From Bacteroidales bacterium (GTDB lineage Bacteria > Bacteroidota > Bacteroidia > Bacteroidales > JAADGE01), in assembly GCA_021108035.1 (NCBI GenBank), contig JAIORQ010000062.1:1-55221 (forward strand): 55,221 nt of DNA, written 5' to 3'. A model generated the notes under the pieces. That model was not told where the DNA came from and did no database searches. It saw only the letters and a program-made list of their open reading frames with translations. Below, piece by piece: positions 45,340 through 54,409 of the stretch. Positions within the stretch are counted from its first letter, which is position 1, and each line of letters begins with the position of its first letter. The translations under genes were made by a program, and so were the position numbers.

Positions 45340-46194
45340 TTAGTGTATCCGGTTGTATATAGGTTCTAATTCTGTTTTTATCTTTATTAAAACTTTTTCA
45401 AATGAAAGACTATCAATTCCCTTTACTTTACGTTTAAAAGCATCCCATTGTTTTAATTTATCTTTATTTGTGTAAAATGTATTATTGAATATACTGTGAT
45501 TTTCGGTATATATTGTATTTCGTGTTTTGAAAGTAATTTTAATTGTATTTTCAAGTTCATCTTTGTCAATTTTATGATTTATCAGCAAAGTATAGATGTC
45601 ATAAAAATCCTTCATTCTGCTGTTAGCTTCTGAAAGTTGTATCATTGCTTCGAATTTCTCTGAAATTGCTGAATAAATGGAATATACTTGTATTATAGGC
45701 TGTTCCATGTCAAGTATTACTGGAAAACTTACAATTAAAGGTTTTGGATAAACTTTATCTCCAAAACCAATATCTATCTGAATACGTTGTTTTATTGTAT
45801 CTAATTTTCCTGTTAAATTTATTCTGATTCCGCTGTAATTTGCTCTTTTTCCAATTTCTGTAACTATTATATTTTGAGAATCAAAAGTAACAGCATCTTT
45901 TTTGTATTCTATTTTGCAAATTTCAGAAAAAATGCACTTTATATAATTTTGCTCATTATCTGTATTAATTGCAAGAAAATCTATATCAATAGTCGGACGA
46001 CTTTTCTTTTTGTCTAATAAGTAGAGCAAAACTCCGCCTTTTAAACAAAAATTATTTTTAAATTCAGAAAGTGACAACCTATAAAGTAGTCTTTCTTGAA
46101 AATAACGAATAATCATCAGTTGATAACTAATATTTTCTTCTTTGGAGATATGTAAAAGCTTTGCTTTTATTGATTTTGCGATGTTTTCTTTCAC
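45340..46194 (-). CDS. AbiEii-family nucleotidyltransferase toxin
   Basis: The 284-aa protein has the AbiEii/type IV toxin core: FCLKGGVLLYLLDKKKSRPTIDIDFLAI, which holds the GG motif and the DxD metal site (Asp-Ile-Asp). RIQIDIGFGD and AISEKFEAMIQLSEANSRMKDFYDIYTLL follow, as in the family. AbiEii-like enzymes modify tRNA or nucleotides and arrest growth, which can abort phage infection. It starts with GTG overlapping the TGA of the antitoxin gene, so translation is coupled. Confidence 0.88.
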   Translation of the reverse strand: MKENIAKSIKAKLLHISKEENISYQLMIIRYFQERLLYRLSLSEFKNNFCLKGGVLLYLLDKKKSRPTIDIDFLAINTDNEQNYIKCIFSEICKIEYKKDAVTFDSQNIIVTEIGKRANYSGIRINLTGKLDTIKQRIQIDIGFGDKVYPKPLIVSFPVILDMEQPIIQVYSIYSAISEKFEAMIQLSEANSRMKDFYDIYTLLINHKIDKDELENTIKITFKTRNTIYTENHSIFNNTFYTNKDKLKQWDAFKRKVKGIDSLSFEKVLIKIKTELEPIYNRIH

Positions 46195-46781
46195 AACAGA
46201 ACGTCTAAATAATTTTTCAATATTTTTTCAACTCTTAAAATTTTTGAATATTTAATTAATAAATCTAAATTTCGATTTTTGCGTTTTAAATATTCTGTCA
46301 ATATTTCATTTAATATGTCTTTTCCTATTTTATTTCTGAATTTCACAGCATCACATACGGACTTTTCAATATCGTATATTAAAATATTAAAATTGTCAAA
46401 ATTTATGTTTTTTACACCTGTGTTAAGTGTATTATTATCCCAATAGTATAACTTTATCGGCGGATAATCAGGTAATTTTACTTTTGATTTTTTTTTAATT
46501 GCAACATGAAATTCATGAGGCAAATAAGTTGTTAATTCATAGTAATTCCATGCCGAAAAAAGACAAATTATTCCGTTTGGAACAAGACTTTTAATTTCTA
46601 AATATTCATTTGTTTGATAATCTGTCAGTTTATAAATTCCATGCTTCAACTTTTCTACTTCACCTGTTTCTACAAGTTTTAACAAATGGTATTTATTAAT
46701 TCCTTGCTCGGTAATTTCTTTAAGTTTAACAATACCGCCTTTTTGTTTAAAAGTTCTTAATATTTTATTTTTATTTGTCAA
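46191..46781 (-). CDS. AbiEi-family antitoxin
   Basis: The 196-aa protein has an N-terminal winged helix (ILRTFKQKGGIVKLKEITEQGINKYHLLKLVETGEVEKLKHGIYKL) and the AbiEi C-terminal domain (GIICLFSAWNYYELTTYLPHEFHVAI, IYDIEKSVCDAVKFRNKIGKD). AbiEi proteins repress their own operon and counter the toxin. It precedes and overlaps the toxin gene. A chromosomal defence or addiction module is the likely role. Confidence 0.88.
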   Translation of the reverse strand: MTNKNKILRTFKQKGGIVKLKEITEQGINKYHLLKLVETGEVEKLKHGIYKLTDYQTNEYLEIKSLVPNGIICLFSAWNYYELTTYLPHEFHVAIKKKSKVKLPDYPPIKLYYWDNNTLNTGVKNINFDNFNILIYDIEKSVCDAVKFRNKIGKDILNEILTEYLKRKNRNLDLLIKYSKILRVEKILKNYLDVLL

Positions 46782-46911
46782 TTGTTGTCTTTTTGTACGG
46801 ACATTAAAATTATTAGCCGTAAAATTAGTTAATTAATGCAAAAGTTCAAAATTTAGATAATTAATTAAATTGTAACTTAAAAAAATATAATGAGATTGAG
46901 AAACTTTATAC

Positions 46912-47247
46912 TTATAACATTAAAGATACTTGTCCAAACGAGTTCATTTTATTTATGTATATGTAATTTTTAAATACATTAAATGCTCTTTCCCGAAATT
47001 CTTTGCGTAAATTTATTTTTACAGTTAAAGGCTCTAAAAATGGCTGAATAGTGTCGATAATTTTCATTATTCTATCTATATACCCTTCTAAATCATAGTC
47101 AATCATACGTCCAAATTCATTTAGATGACTTTTTCCTTGTTCAAAAAAAGCATCCCAAAAAACTTGTTTCGTAAGTTCTTTACCATTTAAATAATTAAAA
47201 AGAAATTCAATCTCATCAAAAAAGTCTTTTTTGCTAACTAAAAGCAT
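46912..47247 (-). CDS. Small protein of unknown function
   Basis: The 111-aa protein is predicted helical and soluble, with FFDEIEFLFNYLNGKELTKQVFWDAFFEQ. I do not recognise it. It is the last of three minus-strand genes (47,974 to 46,912) with gaps of about 80 and 33 bp, so they probably form an operon. Small helical proteins in such clusters are sometimes immunity proteins, but nothing here proves it. Confidence 0.45.
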   Translation of the reverse strand: MLLVSKKDFFDEIEFLFNYLNGKELTKQVFWDAFFEQGKSHLNEFGRMIDYDLEGYIDRIMKIIDTIQPFLEPLTVKINLRKEFRERAFNVFKNYIYINKMNSFGQVSLML

Positions 47248-47280
47248 ATTTTCAACATTACGAATACCATCATTATCTCT

Positions 47281-47412
47281 TTAACATTCTCCGTGAACTT
47301 GATCTTTTATTATTTCATTTATTTTAACAATTACCTCAATTGGCTGATCATTAAGATTATATACACATGTTGCATATTCTATATCTGCAATTTTTTTTAT
47401 TCTAATTTTCAT
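47281..47412 (-). CDS. Very small conserved-looking ORF (43 aa)
   Basis: A 43-codon frame from an ATG at 47,412 to TAA at 47,281 reads MKIRIKKIADIEYATC, then VYNLNDQPIEVIVKINE and IIKDQVHGEC. The amphipathic beta pattern is protein-like, and it sits 33 bp upstream of the 111-aa gene on the same strand. It may be a genuine small gene. No family recognised. Confidence 0.4.
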   Translation of the reverse strand: MKIRIKKIADIEYATCVYNLNDQPIEVIVKINEIIKDQVHGEC

Positions 47413-47491
47413 AATTATACTTTAAGTAAATTATTATTCTTAAAAATAAGAGTAATATCTTTTGTTTATATTTTTTAAAATTAGTAGTGCT

Positions 47492-47974
47492 TTATGGATA
47501 TTGACCTATAGAACCTAATAAATTCATTTCATGCAATTTCTGTGTTTCTGTCTGAAATTCAGCCATAGGCAATATTTGCAAATTTCCATCTTCTTTTATG
47601 TATGCAGCTATGGGACTTGAATTATTATATTTATCATCTAAAAAGAATTGAGGGAATCCATCAAAAGTCATAATTAATTCAATTATTAAATCTGTATTGA
47701 TAAACTGTTTTTTCTTTAAATCATCTAAATCTTTTTCAAACTCACTAAGAATATAAATGTTAATTTTTTCATCAAAAAAACCGATGGCTTTGAAGCGATT
47801 TCCCATAAATGTTGATATTAAAATTTCGAGATTGATTGTATTGTTATCTGTCAGAAATAAACGAAAATTCATGTCAAATATATCAATAGGGATACGTTTT
47901 TTCTTTGAAGTAAATTGTTCCTTTACTATAATTAATGTATCCTTTGAATAAATCAAAGGAATTTCATCCAACAA
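47492..47974 (-). CDS. Protein of unknown function, no ATG start
   Basis: The 160-aa frame encodes a soluble mixed alpha/beta protein (IPIDIFDMNFRLFLTDNNTINLEILISTFMGNRFKAIGFFDE). There is no ATG at the 5' end: the first candidates are two adjacent TTG codons, with an in-frame TAG two codons before them. The gene therefore starts with TTG or has lost its 5' part. It heads the three-gene minus-strand cluster. Function unknown. Confidence 0.45.
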   Translation of the reverse strand: MLDEIPLIYSKDTLIIVKEQFTSKKKRIPIDIFDMNFRLFLTDNNTINLEILISTFMGNRFKAIGFFDEKINIYILSEFEKDLDDLKKKQFINTDLIIELIMTFDGFPQFFLDDKYNNSSPIAAYIKEDGNLQILPMAEFQTETQKLHEMNLLGSIGQYP

Positions 47975-48294
47975 ACTCTAAAATTAGAAAAAATATATAA
48001 CTTATTATAAAAATAGAAAAACAATATCCAAGGTTCGGACGAAACTCCCGCCTCGTTCGTAATACCGGCACCTTTAAAATATGGTTTATATCTTATATAT
48101 TATATATTTTCTACATTATGTTGTTTTGTAAATTCAAAAAAAACATTAGTTTTGGTGTTAAATAACATAATTATAATTAATATTCTAATAATAATTATCT
48201 CAAAGGAAATTCCGGAAACATAAAATGCCGTGGCAAATTTGCAAAAGACCTTTTAAGTAACGGATACGATCTTTTATACGAAACATCAAACAAT
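47975..48294. other. Gap upstream of putP with in-frame coding-like remnant
   Basis: No full gene is seen. The 3' end, from about 48,190 to 48,294, is open in frame with the symporter and reads like protein (LKGNSGNIKCRGKFAKDLL, then SNGYDLLYETSNN) before the Met. It has no start codon and is preceded by a stop, so it is probably the tail of a lost gene. The region around 48,030-48,070 is unusually GC-rich (TCCCGCCTCG). Confidence 0.35.
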
Positions 48295-49833
48295 ATGGAT
48301 TACAATGTGCAATTATTGATCGTCATGATCATTTATATGACCTTGCTGATCGGCTGGGGTATTTATCAAGGCAGAAAAGTAAAAACAAGTTCAGATTTTG
48401 CAATTGCCGGACGAAAATTACCCGGTTGGGTTGCAGCACTCAGCGAACGTGCAACCGGAGAATCTTCATGGGCATTATTAGGATTGCCGGGGGCAGCTTA
48501 TGCAACAGGGCTGTTAGAGGTTTGGACAGCCGTCGGTTGTGTTGTCGGTATTCTTTTTGCATGGATTGTATTGGCTTGGAGGTTACGTGAAGAAGCAGCC
48601 AAGTATGAGATTGATACTTTCACGGATTATATTGCTCAAAAACACGGCGAAGTCGGGAAATGGATTCGCATTGTCGGAAGTTTTACTATAGTATTTTTTT
48701 TCTTCTTTTATGTAGGTGCTCAATTCCTCGGAGGAGGAAAAACTTTACACAATTTATTCGGAATTAATGTTACTTGGGGAATGATAATTGTGGTATTGCT
48801 GGTTGTTCCTTATACAATCTACGGCGGATTCAGAAGTGTAACATATACAGATGTTATCCAAGCAATATTAATGATTATTACCTTAATTGCTGCACCGATT
48901 GCCGGTATTATCTATTTGGCAAATCAACCGGAAGGAACTTTGTTTGCCGGTTCAATTTCTGAAGCTTTGACTAAAGCCGGCGAGAGCTATTCTACTTTGG
49001 CGGGAGGTGCAAATTTAAAGGAAGGTTCAGAATTATCAAATGCCTTAATGTCTGTATTTCCCAAAAGTTTGAATATTGTTAAAGGCTTAGGAACAGGAAT
49101 AATTATTGCCGGTGCTTTCTCGTGGTTTTTCGGATATTTGGGAGGGCAACCTCAATTAAGTATGCGATTTATGGCAATAAAGGATGCAAAGCATGCCAAG
49201 CAAGCAAGAAATATAGGTGTAATTTGGACAGTTATTGCTTATATAGGAGCATTAATGATAGGATGGATAGGAATAGCCGTCTTCGGACCGAAAGGTCTGG
49301 AAGATCAAGAAACTGTAATGCCTGAAGTTCTCACCACCTTGTTTAATCCTTTGATTGCCGGCATTCTTATCACGGGAGTTTTAGCTGCCATTATTTCTAC
49401 AGCAAATTCTTTATTAATTTTGTCTGCAACCGAGTTATCGGAAAACCTGATTAAACCTTTAAGTAAGCCTTCTAAAGGTTCCGGAAATTCATTAATGCAA
49501 TCTCGATTGGTAACAGGTATATTGGCTATTGTCGCACTTGTATTGGCATATTTCTCACCGAGTGATCTCATATATACCATTGTGGGATATGTATGGGCAG
49601 GTATTGGTTCTACATTCTCAATAGTAATATTATTAACATTATTCTGGAAACGCTTTCACGGTATTCCGGCATTATTGACCATTATTACCGGTTTGGGATT
49701 TACCATTATATGGATCAGCACAGGACTTGATAAAATTATTACAGCTCGTATAATGACCTTTATTATTGCTTTAATTGTTGCTGTTTTAAGCACTTACTTG
49801 ATTCCTAAAAGGGAAAAATATCCTAAAAGTTAG
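48295..49833 (+). CDS. putP: Sodium:solute symporter, PutP (proline) type
   Basis: The 512-aa protein has about 13 membrane helices and the PutP-type SSS motifs: SDFAIAGRKLPGWVAALSERATGESSWALLGLPGAAY near residues 33-69, YGGFRSVTYTDVIQ, and GGQPQLSMRFMAIKDAKHAKQAR. The last motif and IISTANSLLILSATELSENL are typical of sodium/proline symporters. Proline uptake is likely but related substrates cannot be excluded. Start at MDYNVQLL; the frame is open upstream but without Met. Confidence 0.88.
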   Translation: MDYNVQLLIVMIIYMTLLIGWGIYQGRKVKTSSDFAIAGRKLPGWVAALSERATGESSWALLGLPGAAYATGLLEVWTAVGCVVGILFAWIVLAWRLREEAAKYEIDTFTDYIAQKHGEVGKWIRIVGSFTIVFFFFFYVGAQFLGGGKTLHNLFGINVTWGMIIVVLLVVPYTIYGGFRSVTYTDVIQAILMIITLIAAPIAGIIYLANQPEGTLFAGSISEALTKAGESYSTLAGGANLKEGSELSNALMSVFPKSLNIVKGLGTGIIIAGAFSWFFGYLGGQPQLSMRFMAIKDAKHAKQARNIGVIWTVIAYIGALMIGWIGIAVFGPKGLEDQETVMPEVLTTLFNPLIAGILITGVLAAIISTANSLLILSATELSENLIKPLSKPSKGSGNSLMQSRLVTGILAIVALVLAYFSPSDLIYTIVGYVWAGIGSTFSIVILLTLFWKRFHGIPALLTIITGLGFTIIWISTGLDKIITARIMTFIIALIVAVLSTYLIPKREKYPKS

Positions 49834-49864
49834 GGTTGTTGAAATATAAAGTTTTCAACAACCC
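49833..49864. terminator. Bidirectional hairpin between putP and the next gene
   Basis: GGGTTGTTGAAA at 49,833-49,844 pairs with TTTCAACAACCC at 49,853-49,864. It starts at the putP stop codon and lies 14 bp from the stop of the convergent gene. A long T run is missing, so efficiency is uncertain. Confidence 0.5.
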
Positions 49865-49878
49865 AAATCTTAATACAC

Positions 49879-50586
49879 TTAATTATTAAGAAATTTTACT
49901 GATAACCCAAATTTGAGATTACTTAAAAACCCCATTTCTTTATTGTAAATATCTTCATATATCACTGCTCCGCGAAATATATCCAAATACAGCCCTAAAT
50001 CGAATTTGTTATTAATTCTGATCGGATATGTTGCCAGTCCTACAGTAGGTGCAAAATTAAAATTATTCATACTGTATTCAGGTAAAGTACCCTTGTCTGT
50101 TATTGTTTCAGAAAAGGTGTATCCAATTGATAACCCCGCCTTTAAAAATAATAATGCTCTGTTTTCATTATTCTTAAAAAGCTGAAAATTATATGTAAGC
50201 GGCATACGTAATTGATGAAAAGAAAAATCTCTTACCCCGTCAATGCTTTGAGCAGGGTCCAAGTATGTAAATGCTTGTTTAAAGGCAATATAGTCCAATC
50301 CTGTTTCTAAAAGACGACCTTTGATACTAATCTCTGAATGCACACCTGTGTTGTATTTCATGGTAGTGGCACCGGAAACAGCATCTGTTTCTGTATCTTC
50401 AATAATCCCGCCGGTACTGCAACCGCCTAAAAAAGAAAACGATGAAATTTCTGTTTTTTTATTATCATTATCAGTAACATTTTTTGTAGATGAACATGCA
50501 ATAAATGTAAAACATAATGCAATAAATGTCCCTTTAATATAAAACCGGCGAAAAATTCCTTTTCGTAATTCAATGTTTTTTTTCAT
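49879..50586 (-). CDS. Lipoprotein / outer-membrane beta-barrel-like protein
   Basis: The 235-aa protein has a lipoprotein-like signal ending FIACSS (Cys31). The rest has amphipathic beta strands (HSEISIKGRLLETGLDYIAFKQ, LRMPLTYNFQLFK, FLKAGLSIGYTF, FDLGLYLDIFRGAVIYED, LKFGLSVKFLNN) that end in a hydrophobic barrel-type terminus. It resembles small OmpA-like or PorT-like barrels. It is last in a four-gene unit with an ECF sigma factor; its start overlaps the previous stop (ATGA). Confidence 0.6.
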   Translation of the reverse strand: MKKNIELRKGIFRRFYIKGTFIALCFTFIACSSTKNVTDNDNKKTEISSFSFLGGCSTGGIIEDTETDAVSGATTMKYNTGVHSEISIKGRLLETGLDYIAFKQAFTYLDPAQSIDGVRDFSFHQLRMPLTYNFQLFKNNENRALLFLKAGLSIGYTFSETITDKGTLPEYSMNNFNFAPTVGLATYPIRINNKFDLGLYLDIFRGAVIYEDIYNKEMGFLSNLKFGLSVKFLNN

Positions 50587-51398
50587 TTTTTATAATTTAG
50601 TTTTGATTTTAATATTTTTTCGTACAAGAAAACTCCGGAACAAACAAACAAAATATCTGTAATCGGACGAATAAAATTATTAAATAAGGATACTTGTTGA
50701 ATTATCGGCACAAAAGAATAAAATAAAAGCCAATTTACACCAAAAATTATTACTCCGAACCAAACTGCTTTTTTAAACGGAGAGTATCCGCTCAAACTTT
50801 CTGATGCTGTGTGGTAAATATATCCGATTGATAAACCGATTCCGACAGTCCAAATAAATATTTCAACCGGCTGTGTATGTACATTAGAATCAATATTCAA
50901 TACAATATATAAAAAATAACGTCCTAAAAAATAGAAACCGGTAATTATTGCCGGTGCTGAAAAATTGATTTTACTGCCGGATTTTTTAATACTCCTGTTT
51001 TCTAAAAGTCCTAATACAAAAAACATGAGTGTAATAGATATTCCGTCTGCTAATCCGTGAAGAATGTCGTGTTTTAAGGAAGTTCCGTAATATAACACAC
51101 CCTCAAGAAAACCCAACATCCATAATATTGAAAATGCTGCTCCAAATTTTAAACCTATTGTATATTTTGTACCGCTGATTTTATCTTTAATCAGATTAAA
51201 TATAATTGCTAATAAACTGAATGTTACCAGTAAATCTACAGCGATTATCGGCCCGAAAATACCTTGTTTATAAAAAATACTGACAGGAACTCCTTCTTTT
51301 TTCGGATCCGGTGCAAATTGATGTAAAAAAATACAAATACCGGTAAATAAAAAAATAACGATAATATTCTTCCAATTTGTTCTGAAAAATTTAATCAT
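50583..51398 (-). CDS. Polytopic membrane protein of unknown function
   Basis: The 271-aa protein has about seven hydrophobic helices (starting near residues 11, 46, 83, 117, 148, 181 and 218). Conserved-looking polar residues include LEGVLYYGTSLKHDILHGLADGI and IYHTASESLSGY. I do not recognise the family. Both ends overlap neighbouring genes by 4 bp (ATGA), so translation is coupled to the lipoprotein genes on either side. Confidence 0.55.
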   Translation of the reverse strand: MIKFFRTNWKNIIVIFLFTGICIFLHQFAPDPKKEGVPVSIFYKQGIFGPIIAVDLLVTFSLLAIIFNLIKDKISGTKYTIGLKFGAAFSILWMLGFLEGVLYYGTSLKHDILHGLADGISITLMFFVLGLLENRSIKKSGSKINFSAPAIITGFYFLGRYFLYIVLNIDSNVHTQPVEIFIWTVGIGLSIGYIYHTASESLSGYSPFKKAVWFGVIIFGVNWLLFYSFVPIIQQVSLFNNFIRPITDILFVCSGVFLYEKILKSKLNYKK

Positions 51399-52591
51399 TG
51401 TTTATTCAATTTTTTTATCCATAATGATTTCATATTTACTGTCTTATCATTATCAACTGTTATTTCTGCATTCCATTTATATGCTTTTACCCATACTGTC
51501 CCGGGAATAGGGGAATATGCTTCGACAGGCTGTAATGTAATTATAATTTTGTTGTTATTGCTGTTTATCTGATATTCTCCGGCAACAATACCTGTAATAC
51601 TGTCAGATTCCATTGAAAACTTTCCTTTAATTTCAATATTTTCTTTTAGATTAATAATATCAGGTACAGGAGGTGAAAATGTAATTCCGACAAAACGGTT
51701 GTGAGATGAATATGTCATCTTTTTCAACTCCCTGTGCCCGGTGTTTTCAACAAAATGATAATTCATATCGTCAAGTTTGTAATTATCTTTTTCATTAATA
51801 TTAATAAAAGATAATTGCCCGTCATATTCAGTGTTTATTTGTGCAATTACAGGTTTTGTTGCATACCTGGCCATATAAACAAAATTCCCGTTTGCTAAAC
51901 CGGGAATTTTTCCGGGTTTGTATTCAATATCATCAATTATTACTTTAATTTCCGTATCCGGTCTTTGAACAAGATTGAACCCGTGCATATAAAAAAACGG
52001 GAAGAAAGGAAATGTTTTTATCCCTCCTCCAACAGGTGCCAACATCGAAGTTAGTTTGTTTTCGCTTTTCTTTTCAATAATCTTTACATCAATTTTTCTG
52101 CCTGATTTATCACGCATTTTTAAAAATGAATTAAGTCCCTGTTCTGAAACATTTAACGCATATTCCATTTCCTTGTTTTCAAACAAATCATCCTCAAACA
52201 ATACTCCGTCAGCAAATACGGAATCTGTGTAATAAACATCATTTTGTCCGTCTTTACCATATAGAATTACAGTAGCTCCTTTACCTCTGCTGTCGTTATA
52301 AAGTTGTAATTCAATTGTTCTGTATTCTGTGTCTCCGTCAAAATCTACCAACATTAACTTTTCCATTGGTTTGATGTTTATATCAAAAGGAATGTAAAAT
52401 ATATCTGAATCATCTGTTTTGTAGATATCACCGGGATTTTTTAAATTTCCTAAATATTTTTCCTGATTTACAGAAAATTCTTTCGAGCTCATGCATGAAA
52501 AAAACCCTGATATTATTACAAAAAAAACAATAATAAAACAGGTATTTGGTTTTAACTCATTAAAATTGAATGCGATGTAATGTAATTTCAT
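51395..52591 (-). CDS. Large lipoprotein of unknown function
   Basis: The 398-aa protein has a signal ending SGFFSC (Cys33). The mature part is beta-rich, with a segment listing physical changes of state (DIKPMEKLMLVDFDGDTEYRTIELQLYNDSRGKG). It probably sits on the periplasmic or outer face. It is the second gene after the ECF sigma factor (90-bp gap) and overlaps the membrane protein gene by 4 bp. Function unknown. Confidence 0.5.
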   Translation of the reverse strand: MKLHYIAFNFNELKPNTCFIIVFFVIISGFFSCMSSKEFSVNQEKYLGNLKNPGDIYKTDDSDIFYIPFDINIKPMEKLMLVDFDGDTEYRTIELQLYNDSRGKGATVILYGKDGQNDVYYTDSVFADGVLFEDDLFENKEMEYALNVSEQGLNSFLKMRDKSGRKIDVKIIEKKSENKLTSMLAPVGGGIKTFPFFPFFYMHGFNLVQRPDTEIKVIIDDIEYKPGKIPGLANGNFVYMARYATKPVIAQINTEYDGQLSFININEKDNYKLDDMNYHFVENTGHRELKKMTYSSHNRFVGITFSPPVPDIINLKENIEIKGKFSMESDSITGIVAGEYQINSNNNKIIITLQPVEAYSPIPGTVWVKAYKWNAEITVDNDKTVNMKSLWIKKLNKQ

Positions 52592-52681
52592 AATTTGTAC
52601 CTTCTTTTATGATTAATAAGAATTTTGCCTTCTATACTGTATGATAGTATATTTGAAAAAAAGGTACGGGTAAGATGTATT

Positions 52682-53464
52682 TTATTTAAATTTTTTTAAC
52701 GGATAAGTTTTATATTCCAAATTCGGCAGATTTTTGTAAACAGCTTCAATATCATCAATTTGTTTAATGCGAGCAGCAGCCATTTTATAATATTCGGGCT
52801 TATTAGCAGCTTCGCTGACTATATTAAAAAGTTCGGGTGTCGTTTTTAGTGCAAAGCCAATACATTTCTCACAAGTACAACTGCTTTTGTTATTGTACCA
52901 TTGACATCTGTTTCTGACATGCTTATTCAAATTCTCTTTTGCCCTGTTATATCTGCTTTTAATGATATTTACAGATACATCAATAATTGCGGAAATCTCC
53001 TTAAATGTAAAGCCGAGAAGTATTCTGAAAATAAAAACTATACGTTGTTCTTCCGTTATTCTAAACAACATAAAATGATGGCATCCGTCTTTTATTTCTT
53101 GTAATAAAGCCTTATAAATTAACTCTTTTTCAGGGTCGGTTTGCAGTTGTTTTATTTCTGACGGAACATTGTCTTTAAATTGTTCAATGCCTGTGTCTAT
53201 ACTTTCAAAATGCTTTTTATCTATAGTTACTTTCTTTTTTATTTTTAAACTTTCATTTAAAGCAATTCTGTATATCCATGTAAAAAGTTTACTTTCTCCG
53301 CGGAATTTATTTAAATTTTGGTGTATTTGCAAAAAAGTATTTTGCATGGCATCTTCAGCATCATACCTGTCTCCTGTTATTCTGTAAGCCAGATTATAAA
53401 TATTTTTACTGTATAACTTAACAAGTTCTTCAATATTAATAACTGTTTCTGTTTTATTCTCCAT
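52682..53464 (-). CDS. ECF-type RNA polymerase sigma factor with Cys-rich C-terminal extension
   Basis: The 260-aa protein (start at MENKTETVI) has sigma region 2 (LVKLYSKNIYNLAYRITGDRYDAEDAMQNTFLQIHQNLNKF; KLFTWIYRIALNESL) and region 4 (FRILLGFTFKEISAIIDVSVNIIKSRYNRAKENL). A C-terminal extension of about 75 residues begins with a CX8CXCX2C cluster (CQWYNNKSSCTCEKC) that could bind zinc and sense redox or metal state. No anti-sigma gene is adjacent; the following three envelope genes may be its operon and targets. Confidence 0.87.
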   Translation of the reverse strand: MENKTETVINIEELVKLYSKNIYNLAYRITGDRYDAEDAMQNTFLQIHQNLNKFRGESKLFTWIYRIALNESLKIKKKVTIDKKHFESIDTGIEQFKDNVPSEIKQLQTDPEKELIYKALLQEIKDGCHHFMLFRITEEQRIVFIFRILLGFTFKEISAIIDVSVNIIKSRYNRAKENLNKHVRNRCQWYNNKSSCTCEKCIGFALKTTPELFNIVSEAANKPEYYKMAAARIKQIDDIEAVYKNLPNLEYKTYPLKKFK

Positions 53465-53527
53465 TTTTCTGTTCTTTTGGTATGGCATCTATGGTTAAGT
53501 GTGTGAAAAATAAGCGATTCCGAAGCA

Positions 53528-54082
53528 TTAATCTTTCAAGTTACAATAAACTTGAAACGAGCGGCAATCGTTGAAATGACATTTACACCCATTTAATTTC
53601 AAATTCATCAAACGCAAATATTTTTGCATTTTTTGAACTGTTGCACCGGACTGTTTCAGTATATTTTGTCTGTGTCGAGAATAGGTTCTTATAATATCTG
53701 TTGTGCTGTCAGGCAAAAAACTACTACTCAATAATCCAAGAGTATGCAGTTTTTGTATCCACTGACAATCCAAAATATCAGTCTTTTTACCCTTGATATT
53801 TTTAGTCTGACGGCCATTTACTAAAATCACTTCAAATCCTTCGGCAACAAGAAATGAAAATATATTTTGCCAATAAGTTCCTGTGCTTTCCATTGCAATT
53901 GTTGTAACTTCATGCTCTTTAAGCCATATGCTTAATTTTTGATGGTCTTCTGTGTAAACACCAATTTCTTTAATATCTTGTTCATCCTGTCCCACCGCTG
54001 CCCAATGACTTCGACTTCCAATGTCAATACCTGCTGCATTTGGATTGACTACTTCAAGTGATATTTGCTTTTTTTTACTCAT
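53528..54082 (-). pseudogene. Truncated IS110-family transposase
   Basis: The 184-aa frame holds the N-terminal DEDD catalytic half of an IS110-type transposase: GIDIGSRSHWAAVGQD, AMESTGTYWQNIFSFLVAEGFEVILVN and KKTDILDCQWIQKLHTLGLL. After QKMQKYLRLMNLKLN, where the family continues into a second, Ser-containing domain, the frame reads about 20 unrelated residues and stops. At 184 aa against the usual 300-plus, it is inactive. Confidence 0.85.
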
Positions 54083-54353
54083 AATAAAAAAGTTTAAAGA
54101 TGAATATTATGAGTTTCAAGGAATGTAACTTCTAACTTTGAAATTATTCCAATCGGGATATTTACCTTTGGCAAACTCACCACTTAATTCAAACCCAAGT
54201 AATAAAAAAACTTTTACTACTTTTTACATTCTGCCCATGATTGCGCTCGGACTTTTTAAGCACCATTTAAGAAATCGGGCTCTACAAGAAACTCAATGCA
54301 AATATACACCCGTTAGCGAAAATATTCAACTGAATTTTTTAGTAGGGGGATTG
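54083..54353. other. Gap between IS110 relic and attC site 5
   Basis: The 271 bases hold no convincing gene; a 76-codon plus-strand frame here is probably chance. On the minus strand a cassette starting with GTTATAGC (54,361-54,354) should run into this region, but its far end is not found. The IS110 insertion probably broke it. Confidence 0.35.
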
Positions 54354-54409
54354 GCTATAACGTTCTAAATAAAAGCCGTTTCTTATGGCTTTTATTTTTG
54401 TGTTAGCAA
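54354..54409 (-). other. attC-like site 5 (short, classical size)
   Basis: Read on the minus strand, R'' TTGCTAAC (54,409-54,402), an 11-bp perfect stem (AAATAAAAGCC / GGCTTTTATTT) and R' GTTATAGC (54,361-54,354) form a 56-bp site, the size of classical integron attC sites. The stop codon of the 230-aa gene lies inside R''. The hairpin with its T run could also act as a terminator. Confidence 0.55.

Noticed and set aside
54138-54368. A 76-codon frame between the IS110 relic and attC site 5
   Set aside because: It has no signal, domain or conserved pattern and partly overlaps the attC arm.
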